NCBI GenBank assembly: GCA_019694145.1
Contig: JAIBCJ010000007.1
Coordinates: 1-40,945, forward strand
Direction: 5' to 3'
Source: Solirubrobacterales bacterium
Lineage (GTDB): Bacteria > Actinomycetota > Thermoleophilia > Solirubrobacterales > 70-9
DNA: 40,945 bases
Below the pieces are notes generated by a model. It saw only the letters and a list, made by a program, of their open reading frames with translations. It was not told the origin of the DNA and made no database searches. The first letter of the stretch is position 1. The number at the start of each line of letters is the position of its first letter. The position numbers were made by a program, and so were the translations under genes. Below are positions 7,964 through 15,094 of this stretch, piece after piece.

Positions 7964-8534
7964 AAGTACCGCGGCAATGACTGAACCAAGACAGTGGAAC
8001 TCATCCTTGTCCGCAGTGGCGCTTGTCGCGCTGGCGGTCCTGCTTGCTCTCGGGTTCGGAAGCTTCGCGGGCCGGTCGCAGGCTGACGCTTCCGCCTCCT
8101 CGCCGGTCGGGGCCCGGGCAATCGGTGATCGGTCGGGTTCGGCCGTGCATCGCAGGACTTCTCACGTCTTGCTCTGGAAGGCACTTGACGGGAAAGTGAT
8201 TTGCGGAGTTGTATTTCACTTGCAGAATCAACCGGCCAGCCAGATCTTGTGTCAGGCGCGGGTGATCCCGCCACCCGCAAACCCGCCTCCGGACGGAGAT
8301 CCCGGCTTTGTTTTCCTCAGCGGCAACGGCCGACCTGACAGGGCAATGATCAGCCCGTACACCTGGCAGGCGCCGCCACGGTCTCCAAAGTTCTTGCCAA
8401 CCCTCAGGGTCGGTCAGAAATGGTCATATCGGAGGATCGGGGTTGCTTGCCGCGCGAACAGGAGGAAAGTCGTCTGTGTCAATCGCTCGAGACACGGATT
8501 TGTGATCACCAAGCGCCGATACCGGAGTCTGTAA
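7947..8534 (+). CDS. Exported DUF6636-like protein
   Basis: A 195-aa protein with one N-terminal hydrophobic segment (about residues 20-46), probably a signal peptide or anchor. The exported part resembles DUF6636 proteins: a LWKALDGKVICGVVF opening (compare F.SPSGNIxC), an internal Cys in QILCQARV, then LRVGQKW, VACRANRRKVVCVN and HGFVITKRRYRS near the end. Four Cys fit two disulfides. Start 7947 overlaps the upstream gene; an in-frame ATG at 7977 (MTEPRQW) is a plausible alternative. It probably belongs to the ECF sigma transcript. Function of the family is unknown. Confidence 0.7.
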   Translation: MEAHHESTAAMTEPRQWNSSLSAVALVALAVLLALGFGSFAGRSQADASASSPVGARAIGDRSGSAVHRRTSHVLLWKALDGKVICGVVFHLQNQPASQILCQARVIPPPANPPPDGDPGFVFLSGNGRPDRAMISPYTWQAPPRSPKFLPTLRVGQKWSYRRIGVACRANRRKVVCVNRSRHGFVITKRRYRSL

Positions 8535-8602
8535 ACCATCGGGAGGATGGGAACCGGTTGACAGGAAGGCGGACGCCTGCGTTGAGGACCTCGGGGTAAC
8601 CG

Positions 8603-9021
8603 AGAAAGCTTCTGCTTGACGGCGGGGTGCTCGACTACCTGCCGGTTTCGCTCATGGCTGTCGATGCGGAGGGACCGTTCGTGGCGATCGATGTGTCCGA
8701 TAAGCCAGGTGGCGGAACGGGGACGGTCCGTCCTCAGATTGCAAGCCTGGGAGCGGTGGCACGGAAGTCCTTACTGGAAGGGATTCGGAGATCTCCAAAC
8801 TCCCCGAAACGATGATGCGCACCCTCACTGTGGGGAGCATCGACACCGCCATCCATACCAGACAACATGCGGACAAGGTTATCCGTCCGGAAGTCGAGTA
8901 CTGTGGAATTCTGGAATGGAGTCAACTCGATTCGGTTCGGGAGGCGGGTCGCAAGGCGGCCCGCGGAGCCCTTGAGTCGATGCCGGAAACTTTCGGAAAG
9001 GGGAGCAATGTCAAGCCGTAG
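8603..9021 (+). pseudogene. Decayed patatin-like phospholipase (NTE type), C-terminal remnant
   Basis: Two frames together spell the C-terminal half of a patatin / NTE-type serine esterase. The first (8603-8815) has LLLDGGVLDYLPVS, where DGG carries the catalytic Asp of patatins, then FVAIDVSDKP. The second (from about 8791 to 9021) has LPETMMRTLTVGSIDTA, HADKVIRPEV and LEWSQLDSVREAGRKAARGALE, matching the end of these proteins. The frame must shift between about 8740 and 8795. Upstream of 8603 the reading frame hits TAA at 8597, and nothing with the GxSxG nucleophile motif is present, so the N-terminal half is lost. The remnant runs into the start of the next gene. It fills most of the 8535-9007 gap, and 8535-8600 holds nothing I recognise. 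Confidence 0.75.
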
Positions 9022-9529
9022 ATCAGTTATCTCAGGGGCGGTCGCGATGCTGGTCCTGTTGACAGCAGCGGTGCTGCCGGCCACAGAGACCTTCGCGTAC
9101 CCGTCAGGGGAACTCGTGCCCGGCCCGGTGAAGCAGGTGGCTTCATCGACCTTGCGGGCAAGGCACCTGACGGCGTTCAACTCACCGGATCGAAAGACGT
9201 TTTGCCTTTCGAGTCCGAGTTACTCGCTCGATTGCGGGACGATCCCGAAGTTCCCGAGGAAAAGTCCGGAACACTCAGGGTGGATCGATGCCAGGACCGG
9301 AAAGGTCACTCTTTGCTTCATCGCCGGGGCGAATCTCGCGAACTCCTGCTTCGTGAACTGGAACAACAACTCTCCGGTTCTTCATTTCGGCCAGAAGAAC
9401 CGGATTGGTCCCTTCAGATGCGTTTCCCGGCACCGCGGCATAACCTGCATCAAGGTGACCGGTCGTGGCGCCGGCAAGGGGTTCCGGATCAACCGCAAGC
9501 GGGCGGTCAAGGTCCGGATTTCGGTCTGA
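9008..9529 (+). CDS. Exported DUF6636-like protein
   Basis: A 173-aa exported protein. ATG 9008 was chosen because AAAGGGGAG lies directly upstream and it gives a clean signal peptide (SVISGAVAMLVLLTAAVLPATETFA, about 6-30). The mature part has FNSPDRKTFCLSSPSYSLDC, a Cys pair around CFIAGANLANSC, LHFGQKNRIGPFRC and GITCIKVTGRGAGKGFRI, the order seen in DUF6636 proteins. Six Cys are present. It ends just before a strong bidirectional terminator. A second family member lies at 7947-8534, with the patatin remnant between them. Confidence 0.75.
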   Translation: MSSRRSVISGAVAMLVLLTAAVLPATETFAYPSGELVPGPVKQVASSTLRARHLTAFNSPDRKTFCLSSPSYSLDCGTIPKFPRKSPEHSGWIDARTGKVTLCFIAGANLANSCFVNWNNNSPVLHFGQKNRIGPFRCVSRHRGITCIKVTGRGAGKGFRINRKRAVKVRISV

Positions 9530-9536
9530 GCAACGA

Positions 9537-9567
9537 AAAAGGGGCGCCCGGAGCGGGCGCCCCTTTT
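9537..9567. terminator. Bidirectional rho-independent terminator
   Basis: Stem GGGGCGCCCG / CGGGCGCCCC with a GAG loop, flanked by an A run (9536-9540) and a T run (9564-9567). It lies between the convergent genes ending at 9529 (+) and 9592 (-) and can serve both strands. Confidence 0.93.
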
Positions 9568-9591
9568 CTTTCTCGTGGATTCCGGATGGGG

Positions 9592-10101
9592 TCAGTCGAA
9601 GTAGACCTCGGCGTCGACTCCGCCGGTGCACACGTGGGGTGAACCGCTGCAGTACATCTCGTAGTCCTGGTTCATCGTCGGACTGTAGGCGGTCACGTAA
9701 CCGCTGCCGGAGCCAATCTCATCGCAGTAGGCGTCGGCGACGTTCTGCGCGAAACCGGGTGTGGTGGTGGACAGCTTGTAGGACAGGTTGCTTCCGCAGG
9801 AGCTTCCGGAATAGCTGTCGTCATAGGACGAGTCGTAGGACGCGTCGTCGTACCCGGAGTCGCCATAACTCGAGTCGTACCCCGAGTCATAGGTTGAGTC
9901 GTCGTAACCCGAATAGTCGTAGTCCGAGCTGGTGATGGACGGGGTGGAGTCCGAGCCGTTGAACTCGACCTTCACCGTCGGAGCATCCCCGCCGGAGCTG
10001 CCGCTGACCCGCTCGGGCTGGCTGCCGCTACAGGCGCTAAGGGCGACTGCGGCGCCGATCGCGACTATAAAAGCGATGACGATGCGTGACTGGAAATTCA
10101 T
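9592..10101 (-). CDS. Lipoprotein with Tyr/Asp/Ser-rich linker
   Basis: A 169-aa putative lipoprotein. The signal peptide (about 7-23) ends in a lipobox ALSAC-S. Residues about 60-97 form a low-complexity linker of SY/GYD-type units (SDYDYSGYDDSTYDSGYDSS and onward), with about eleven Tyr in under 40 residues. The C-terminal 70 residues form a small domain with four Cys (SSCGSN, DAYCDEI, MYCSG, VCTGG). No family is recognised. The ribosome site is good (AGGGGGAAG, minus strand, about 5 nt before ATG). The 5' region contains a dense group of overlapping inverted repeats (10116-10173). The 106-aa gene upstream is probably a separate unit because a hairpin follows it. Confidence 0.8.
   Translation of the reverse strand: MNFQSRIVIAFIVAIGAAVALSACSGSQPERVSGSSGGDAPTVKVEFNGSDSTPSITSSDYDYSGYDDSTYDSGYDSSYGDSGYDDASYDSSYDDSYSGSSCGSNLSYKLSTTTPGFAQNVADAYCDEIGSGSGYVTAYSPTMNQDYEMYCSGSPHVCTGGVDAEVYFD
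9800..9930 (-). repeat. Short degenerate repeats encoding the Tyr/Asp/Ser linker
   Basis: GAGTCGTA / GAGTCRTA-type units recur at roughly 12-24 nt spacing inside the lipoprotein gene and encode (Y/G)-D-S-S/G units. Such in-frame repeats can change copy number by slippage. Confidence 0.55.
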
Positions 10102-10115
10102 GGTGCTTCCCCCTC

Positions 10116-10173
10116 ATGTGTCGGAAATTGTCCGAGTGCGACACATCTGGAAATCGCACTCTGCTATTCCAGA
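10116..10173 (-). promoter_or_regulatory. Overlapping inverted repeats in the lipoprotein 5' region
   Basis: Four perfect inverted repeats interlock within 58 nt: ATGTGTCG (10116-10123) with CGACACAT (10139-10146); TCGGA (10121-10125) with TCCGA (10131-10135); GAGTGCGA (10134-10141) with TCGCACTC (10154-10161); TCTGGAA (10146-10152) with TTCCAGA (10167-10173). They cannot all pair at once. The last two are arranged A-B-C-D and could form an H-type pseudoknot on the minus-strand RNA. The block ends about 14 nt before the start codon at 10101. It could be an RNA switch or a set of operators. Confidence 0.55.
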
Positions 10174-10226
10174 CGGCACCTGGTCAGGGGATCTTCCCGG
10201 GGTGACGGGACTCACACAAAGGTGGC

Positions 10227-10243
10227 CAGCCAGGGTCTGGCTG
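10227..10243 (-). terminator. Hairpin after the 106-aa gene, weak terminator
   Basis: CAGCCAG / CTGGCTG perfect 7-bp stem with a 3-nt loop starts 3 nt after the stop codon of the minus-strand gene ending at 10247. On that strand it is followed by a weak CCTTTGTG stretch. Confidence 0.45.
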
Positions 10244-10246
10244 CGG

Positions 10247-10567
10247 CTACTTCGAAACCGAAAGGTCGCCAGCGAGTTCGGTCTTGCCGTTCAGCTGATA
10301 CTGGACGTCGATCGTTTCGTCCTTGTTGTAAAAGCCGACCACTCCTAGCAGCATGACCAGTTTCTTCTTGCCGGATTTCTCTTCCTTGATGATCTCCCGG
10401 GTGAAAAGGATCTCGTTGCCGCGCAGCACATAGTCCTGGTCTTCGCTCTGGGCGACGCCATTGATGAAGACGACGATCGGCTGTTCGGCGCCTTCGGGGA
10501 TAGTCACCCGCCTTCCGGCGGCGTAGGAGCCTTTGGGGATCTTCTGTTCGGTTGCTTCTTCACTCAT
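10247..10567 (-). CDS. Small conserved-type protein of unknown function
   Basis: A 106-aa soluble protein with no signal or membrane segment. It begins with an acidic stretch (MSEEATEQ), then IPKGSYAAGRRVTIPEGAEQPIVVFINGVAQSEDQDYVLRG, broken here as VTIPEGAEQP and VFINGVAQSEDQDY. The VFINGVAQ....DYxxxGNEIxFTR arrangement recalls short beta-sandwich segments, but I assign no function. The start is preceded by a perfect hairpin (10566-10590) whose 3' arm includes the first two bases of the ATG, and no clear ribosome site is visible. It lies 61 nt downstream of the giant repeat protein gene and may be co-transcribed with it. Confidence 0.7.
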   Translation of the reverse strand: MSEEATEQKIPKGSYAAGRRVTIPEGAEQPIVVFINGVAQSEDQDYVLRGNEILFTREIIKEEKSGKKKLVMLLGVVGFYNKDETIDVQYQLNGKTELAGDLSVSK

Positions 10568-10590
10568 CGGCGAGTCACATTCTCGCCGAT
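10566..10590 (-). promoter_or_regulatory. Hairpin abutting the 106-aa gene start
   Basis: ATCGGCGA (10566-10573) and TCGCCGAT (10583-10590) form a perfect 8-bp stem with a 9-nt loop. On the minus strand the 3' arm runs into the ATG at 10567, so folding would bury the start codon. It could also mark the 3' end of the upstream 1323-aa gene. Confidence 0.45.
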
Positions 10591-10628
10591 TCGGCTGCGA
10601 AGGGGATCGTCGCCGCTGGCCCGGGCGT

Positions 10629-13600
10629 CTACTGCACCTTGACGCTGGCCCTGGCGGACTTGCTGGTCATGCCCTGACCGCTCGCGGTGAAGGTAACGGT
10701 GGCGCGCTTGCCCTTGTTCGCGTTCTTTTTGACCGTGATCTGAAGACTGGCGGTCTTGAAGTTGTCGGCCGCCACAGAACCGAGACTCACGCACTTGGGA
10801 ATCTGGACCAGGTTCTTAGGGGCCGAAGCGCAGACTCTGACGTTTCTGGCCCAGGCATTGCCGACGTTATGAACGGAGATCTTGAAGGTTGCCTTCTTGC
10901 CGCGACGGACCGTCTTCGAATTCGTTGAGAGCTTCAACGGGCCGAAGATTGGCTTTTTGCCAGAGTTGGGGCTGGTCACTACGGCGGTCTTCTGGGACAC
11001 GGCCGCAGTCGAAGACCCTGAGCTGTTGGATGCAGTTTCAGTGACTCTGATTGTCGATCCAACATCCTGCTGGGTGAGCACGTAGGTCTGTTGATCCGCT
11101 CCCGGGATCGCCGAACAGTTTGCTCCCGAACTGTCGCAACGCCTCCACTCGTAGCTGTAACTGGTTGGAATATTGGTCCACTGCCCGTGTGTTTCCGTCA
11201 AGGTGCCGCCTTTAGTGGCAGTACCGTCGATAGTTGGTAGGGACGTATTCACCGGAATCGGCGCCGTCTGCTGAACTTGGCTTGAAGCGGAGGAGGTGGC
11301 GGTGCCGCCGGTGCCGCTTACGTTGCTTCCGATTAGCTGAACCTTGAGAGTTCCTCCCACGTCGTCCTGAACCGGTATGTAAAAGCGGCCCCGGGCCCCT
11401 GCGATCGGAGTGCACCCGTTGCCGGCACTGTCGCAACGCTGCCACTGGTAATTGAACGAAGCTGGCGTGTTAGTCCAATCGCCGCTGGTCGCCGTCAACG
11501 CGACACCCTTCGCAGGGTATCCGGAGATGCCCGGGGTTGACGAGTTCTGCGGCGGATCCGGGAATCCCGATCCCTTACCGACCACGATCTGACCTTTGTC
11601 GCCGCCGGCCGCGCATAGCTTGGGCGAGGAGCAGTCGACGCTGAGGATCCCGTCGTTGCCGTTTATGTAACCGTCAACCTGGGTCGGATCGTCAGATCCA
11701 ATGTTCATGAACACCGAAGCCAGCCCTTGATTATCGACCGCGGCGCAAAAGCCGACCGTCGGACAGGAGATATCGGTCAACTCTTCGATGTTTCCGTTTC
11801 CGTCGCCGCCGTAGCTCGCCGGGGCTCGCGTCATAGGCATGACTCCGCCGACCTTCCAGTTGGCGTCCAGGTCTGGCGAATCGGAGAAGTAGATATTGGT
11901 GGTCAGGCCCCCTGCCACGCACCGGAGCTCCGACGCACAGGAAACACCGTAGATCTGACCGAGCGGAAGGACTCCTCCGCTACTCCAGGCTGGCTCAGGG
12001 GCGGCCATGCTGGTGGAAAGGACAAAGCGAGAGATGGTGCACAGATTGTCACCGCAGACTGTGCCTCCGCAGAATCCCTCTGACGCGCAGGAAAGTGTCC
12101 TCCAACCATCGTAGGCCGTGCCGAGGTTTCTCCATGTCGGGTTCGGTGCCGTCGGGTTGGTGGTGACGCGGATCCCGTCGCTCGCGAGCGCCAGGCAAAG
12201 CTCTGTGGTGGGGCATGAGATTCGACCCAGGGAGTCGCCGAGTTTCTCGGATGCCCAAGTGGGCGACGCGGCGGTCGGATCGGTCGAGATCAGCACATCA
12301 CCGGAAGCTGACGTCGCTGCGCAAAGGCCGTCGGACGGGCATGAGATGCTCGTTAGCCGGCCGGATCCGTTGATGTTCGTGATGGTCCAGGCGGGTGATG
12401 GATCATCGGGACTGTTCGTCTCGATGAAGTTGCCACTTTCGTCGACGGCGGCGCAGAAGTCGTTACTAACGCAGTCCACACCTGGCTTGCCATTCCATCC
12501 ATCGACCTCGAGTCTCTTCCATTGAGGAGAAGCCAGGCTGGGGTCGTCAGTCCAGAACCACTTGCCATCTCGGCCGATCGCTCCGCAGGAGGTGGCCGTC
12601 GGGCAGGAAATGCCTACTGGGCCGGTCGTATAGTCGCCCACGGAACTGGCCACCCAAGTTGGATCGCCGGTGTCAAGGCCGCTGATCAGCACCGCGCTAC
12701 CCCTGCCCCCTACGGCTACGCAGCTGGATGCCGACCGGCAGGAAATCGAGAAATCAATGCCCTCCGGATCGCCCACCGCGTAGCTTCGCCAAGTTGGAAA
12801 GTTCGCCATCGGATTCCGAGAAACGACCACATTTCCCTGATAATCGGCGAGAGCACACATCGATGTGGAAGGACAATCGATTCCAGACGTATTTCCGAAC
12901 CCGACTGCGTCATCGGCGGTGGATATTTTCCAGTCGGGAGCTGACTCGGCGGGGTTCGTCGAGATCGCTACCTTCCCGTAGCGTCCCAAGGCTGCGCAAA
13001 GTGAGTCCGAAGGGCAAGAGATGCCCACCATCGCGCCCTGGGGAAGAACGAGGTCCCTCGTCCAAGTCGGCGTCGGTGACCCGGGGTTGGTCGAAATCAG
13101 AATATGGCCGTCGGTCTCGACCGCCGCGCAGAAGGAAGCGGTCGGGCAGGAGATGCCGGCCAATTGGCTGTTGGGGGCAATGTTCGTGCTTTGCCAGGTG
13201 GGCGAGACCGAGGAGGCGTCGCTCGACACGAGCACATCGCCGCTCTGTCCATAAACGGCGTAGCCGTACGCAGCGCAGAAAGAGGAAGTCGGGCAGGAAA
13301 CCCCATCCAGGGAATAGGCAACGTTTTGTCGATCCCAGTTTGGAGTGGCTCCGTAAGGGTTCGAGGTCCGCAGGAAGTCTCCATTGTCGACTGTCGCGCA
13401 GAAGGTCGTGCTGGGGCAAGAGGGGTTGCCGGTTGGCAGGTGGTGGTCGTTCCAGATGTCGGAAGCGGTCCAACCCGCGCTATCGGTGCTCAAACCGGTC
13501 AGGGGATAGAAATCCTTGCCGTTGGCACCAAACGCCATGCAAGCGTTATTTGAGGGGCAGGTGATGCTGCCCGATCTTGAAAGGAGGCTCCCGTACCCGG

Positions 13601-14600
13601 GATCGTGCTCGGACCAACCTGGCGTCGGTTCGGTGGGGTTCCTCGTTATGTGGAGTCCCCCGACTCCATCGACCACGGCGCAAAGACTCACCGATGTGCA
13701 GGTCACGGCGGCACCGAAGCCGAAACTGTCGCTGGCGAAGGTCTTGGACCACAATGGGTTTGTGGCGGTGGGATTCGTCGTAACCCGGAAACTCCCATTT
13801 GTTGTCGTCGCGGCACACAATGACTCCGAAGCACAGGTCACGTCGGTGAGCGCTTCATTGGGGTAGCCCACCTCGAGGTTCTTGGTCCTCCAGGTGACGC
13901 TGGACGATGTCGGGTTGGTTGACGTGAACACCTGGCCGCCCCCACCCGCTTTGGTTACGCAAAGCCCGGTGGTCGGGCAAGAGACGGCGTCCAAGTACTG
14001 GTTTGCGGCAACGGTGTATGTCGTCCAGACCGGCGATGCGGCCGTCGGATTGGTTGAGATCAGGGCCTTTCCCAGGCTGGTGACCGCGACACAAAGAGAC
14101 GCCGACACACAGGAGATCGCGTCGATGTTCTCGCCGGGCTGGTTGAAGATCTGTTCGGGAGCCCAGTGGGGCTCGCTCGAGGTCGGATCGGTGCTGACCA
14201 GTGCGTACCAAACGGAGTGGGTCTGGGGGTCATATTCAGTCTTGGCTGCCACCGCAACGCAAAGGGACGTCGACGGGCACGAAATCATTTGAAACCGGAG
14301 AGCACGGTCCGAGGTTTGCTTAGTTTCCCACTCAGGCGAGGTGGCGAACGGGTTATGGGAAACGAGCATTCGCTGGTTTTCATCTACCGCCATACAGAAG
14401 GAGGTCGACGGGCAGGAAACGGACTTGATGCCGCCAGAATTCCGGAACGGTGCCTGATCGACGGTCTTTGCTTCGGACCATGAAAACGTTCCACCCTGAG
14501 CGGCGGAGTGTCCCAAACTGAACACGGCGGCAAGGATGGTCAAGAAAAGGACCATCCGCCCGATGCGTCCGGTTTCAGTGCCTGAACCTGAAAGACTCAT
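10629..14600 (-). CDS. Giant secreted protein with 21 'SCPS..CAAV' repeats and Ig-like C-terminal domains
   Basis: A 1323-aa exported protein. Start 14600 was chosen because GGGGAGAAGG precedes the ATG closely; in-frame starts at 14633 and 14663 lack such a site. A signal peptide (about 16-36, ending near SAAQG) is followed by about 950 residues holding 21 repeats of the form (I/V)(S/T/D)CPS..(L/F)C.A...G....STNP....P.W. This is the BNR / propeller-like style seen in exported actinobacterial proteins, with a Cys pair in each repeat. Two Ig-like modules follow (YQWQRCDSAGNGCTPIAGA and YEWRRCDSSGANCSAIPGA, with GDWTN / GQWTN). The last 110 residues form a CARDB / DUF11-like domain (SVHNVGNAWARNVRVC) with a basic tail and no LPxTG anchor. 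A surface or extracellular binding role is likely but the ligand is unknown. Confidence 0.85.
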   Translation of the reverse strand: MSLSGSGTETGRIGRMVLFLTILAAVFSLGHSAAQGGTFSWSEAKTVDQAPFRNSGGIKSVSCPSTSFCMAVDENQRMLVSHNPFATSPEWETKQTSDRALRFQMISCPSTSLCVAVAAKTEYDPQTHSVWYALVSTDPTSSEPHWAPEQIFNQPGENIDAISCVSASLCVAVTSLGKALISTNPTAASPVWTTYTVAANQYLDAVSCPTTGLCVTKAGGGGQVFTSTNPTSSSVTWRTKNLEVGYPNEALTDVTCASESLCAATTTNGSFRVTTNPTATNPLWSKTFASDSFGFGAAVTCTSVSLCAVVDGVGGLHITRNPTEPTPGWSEHDPGYGSLLSRSGSITCPSNNACMAFGANGKDFYPLTGLSTDSAGWTASDIWNDHHLPTGNPSCPSTTFCATVDNGDFLRTSNPYGATPNWDRQNVAYSLDGVSCPTSSFCAAYGYAVYGQSGDVLVSSDASSVSPTWQSTNIAPNSQLAGISCPTASFCAAVETDGHILISTNPGSPTPTWTRDLVLPQGAMVGISCPSDSLCAALGRYGKVAISTNPAESAPDWKISTADDAVGFGNTSGIDCPSTSMCALADYQGNVVVSRNPMANFPTWRSYAVGDPEGIDFSISCRSASSCVAVGGRGSAVLISGLDTGDPTWVASSVGDYTTGPVGISCPTATSCGAIGRDGKWFWTDDPSLASPQWKRLEVDGWNGKPGVDCVSNDFCAAVDESGNFIETNSPDDPSPAWTITNINGSGRLTSISCPSDGLCAATSASGDVLISTDPTAASPTWASEKLGDSLGRISCPTTELCLALASDGIRVTTNPTAPNPTWRNLGTAYDGWRTLSCASEGFCGGTVCGDNLCTISRFVLSTSMAAPEPAWSSGGVLPLGQIYGVSCASELRCVAGGLTTNIYFSDSPDLDANWKVGGVMPMTRAPASYGGDGNGNIEELTDISCPTVGFCAAVDNQGLASVFMNIGSDDPTQVDGYINGNDGILSVDCSSPKLCAAGGDKGQIVVGKGSGFPDPPQNSSTPGISGYPAKGVALTATSGDWTNTPASFNYQWQRCDSAGNGCTPIAGARGRFYIPVQDDVGGTLKVQLIGSNVSGTGGTATSSASSQVQQTAPIPVNTSLPTIDGTATKGGTLTETHGQWTNIPTSYSYEWRRCDSSGANCSAIPGADQQTYVLTQQDVGSTIRVTETASNSSGSSTAAVSQKTAVVTSPNSGKKPIFGPLKLSTNSKTVRRGKKATFKISVHNVGNAWARNVRVCASAPKNLVQIPKCVSLGSVAADNFKTASLQITVKKNANKGKRATVTFTASGQGMTSKSARASVKVQ

Positions 14601-14708
14601 TGCCTTCTCCCCTATTGAATTGTTGTTCGTCATGTCCAAATAGACGGACAACCTCACCAGCATCTTCCTCGCCCGGCTGATTTATTTCAAGTCAGACCGA
14701 GCGATGAC

Positions 14709-15065
14709 CTAGCGAGTACCCAAGTAGTCGAGCAGGGATTTGATTGCTTGAGCGACCGTCGACCCGTCGAGGGTCTGCCGCTTGACCCCTCCCGCGTAAG
14801 CGATGACCGAGAGGTCACCCTGGATGTCGAAGCCGGCGGTTGGCGGAGAAAAGAAACCCTTGCCGCTGATTTCGATGCGGGCGTTGACTATCTGGCCCGG
14901 CTCGTAGTCACGGATCGCGCTGACCGAATCGAGCGGGCCTTCGGCTATGACCTCATCAGCGGCCTTGCGGGCAGCACCGAGGGCATCGTCGAGATCGTCG
15001 AAGCTCTGACGCTTGACATCAGGGCCATGCCGGACCGTCAGCTTCCAGTTGGCCACTGGGCTCAC
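14709..15065 (-). CDS. Conserved-type 118-aa protein of unknown function
   Basis: A soluble 118-aa protein beginning with GTG at 15065. It opens NWKLTVRHGPDVKRQSFDDLDDAL, here NWKLTVRHGP then FDDLDDALGAARKAADEV, and has a second half with FDIQGDLSVIAYAGGVKRQ. The two halves look like alpha/beta segments with no catalytic motif that I recognise. I have seen similar short proteins in related actinobacteria without a known role. It lies 29 nt downstream of citrate synthase on the same strand and is probably in its transcript. Confidence 0.7.
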   Translation of the reverse strand: MSPVANWKLTVRHGPDVKRQSFDDLDDALGAARKAADEVIAEGPLDSVSAIRDYEPGQIVNARIEISGKGFFSPPTAGFDIQGDLSVIAYAGGVKRQTLDGSTVAQAIKSLLDYLGTR

Positions 15066-15094
15066 TCAGTCCGGGATTGCGCTCGACAGGCGAC

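Noticed and set aside
8867..9007. Extended N-terminus of the second DUF6636-like protein.
   Set aside because: ATG 9008 has a strong ribosome site and begins a clean signal peptide; the upstream part overlaps the patatin remnant.
9800..9930. Repeats in the lipoprotein gene considered as a CRISPR or binding-site array.
   Set aside because: They stay in frame and encode a regular peptide linker, so they are coding repeats.
10629..14663. Upstream start (14663) for the giant secreted protein.
   Set aside because: GGGGAGAAGG directly precedes the ATG at 14600, and the extra residues do not improve the signal peptide.
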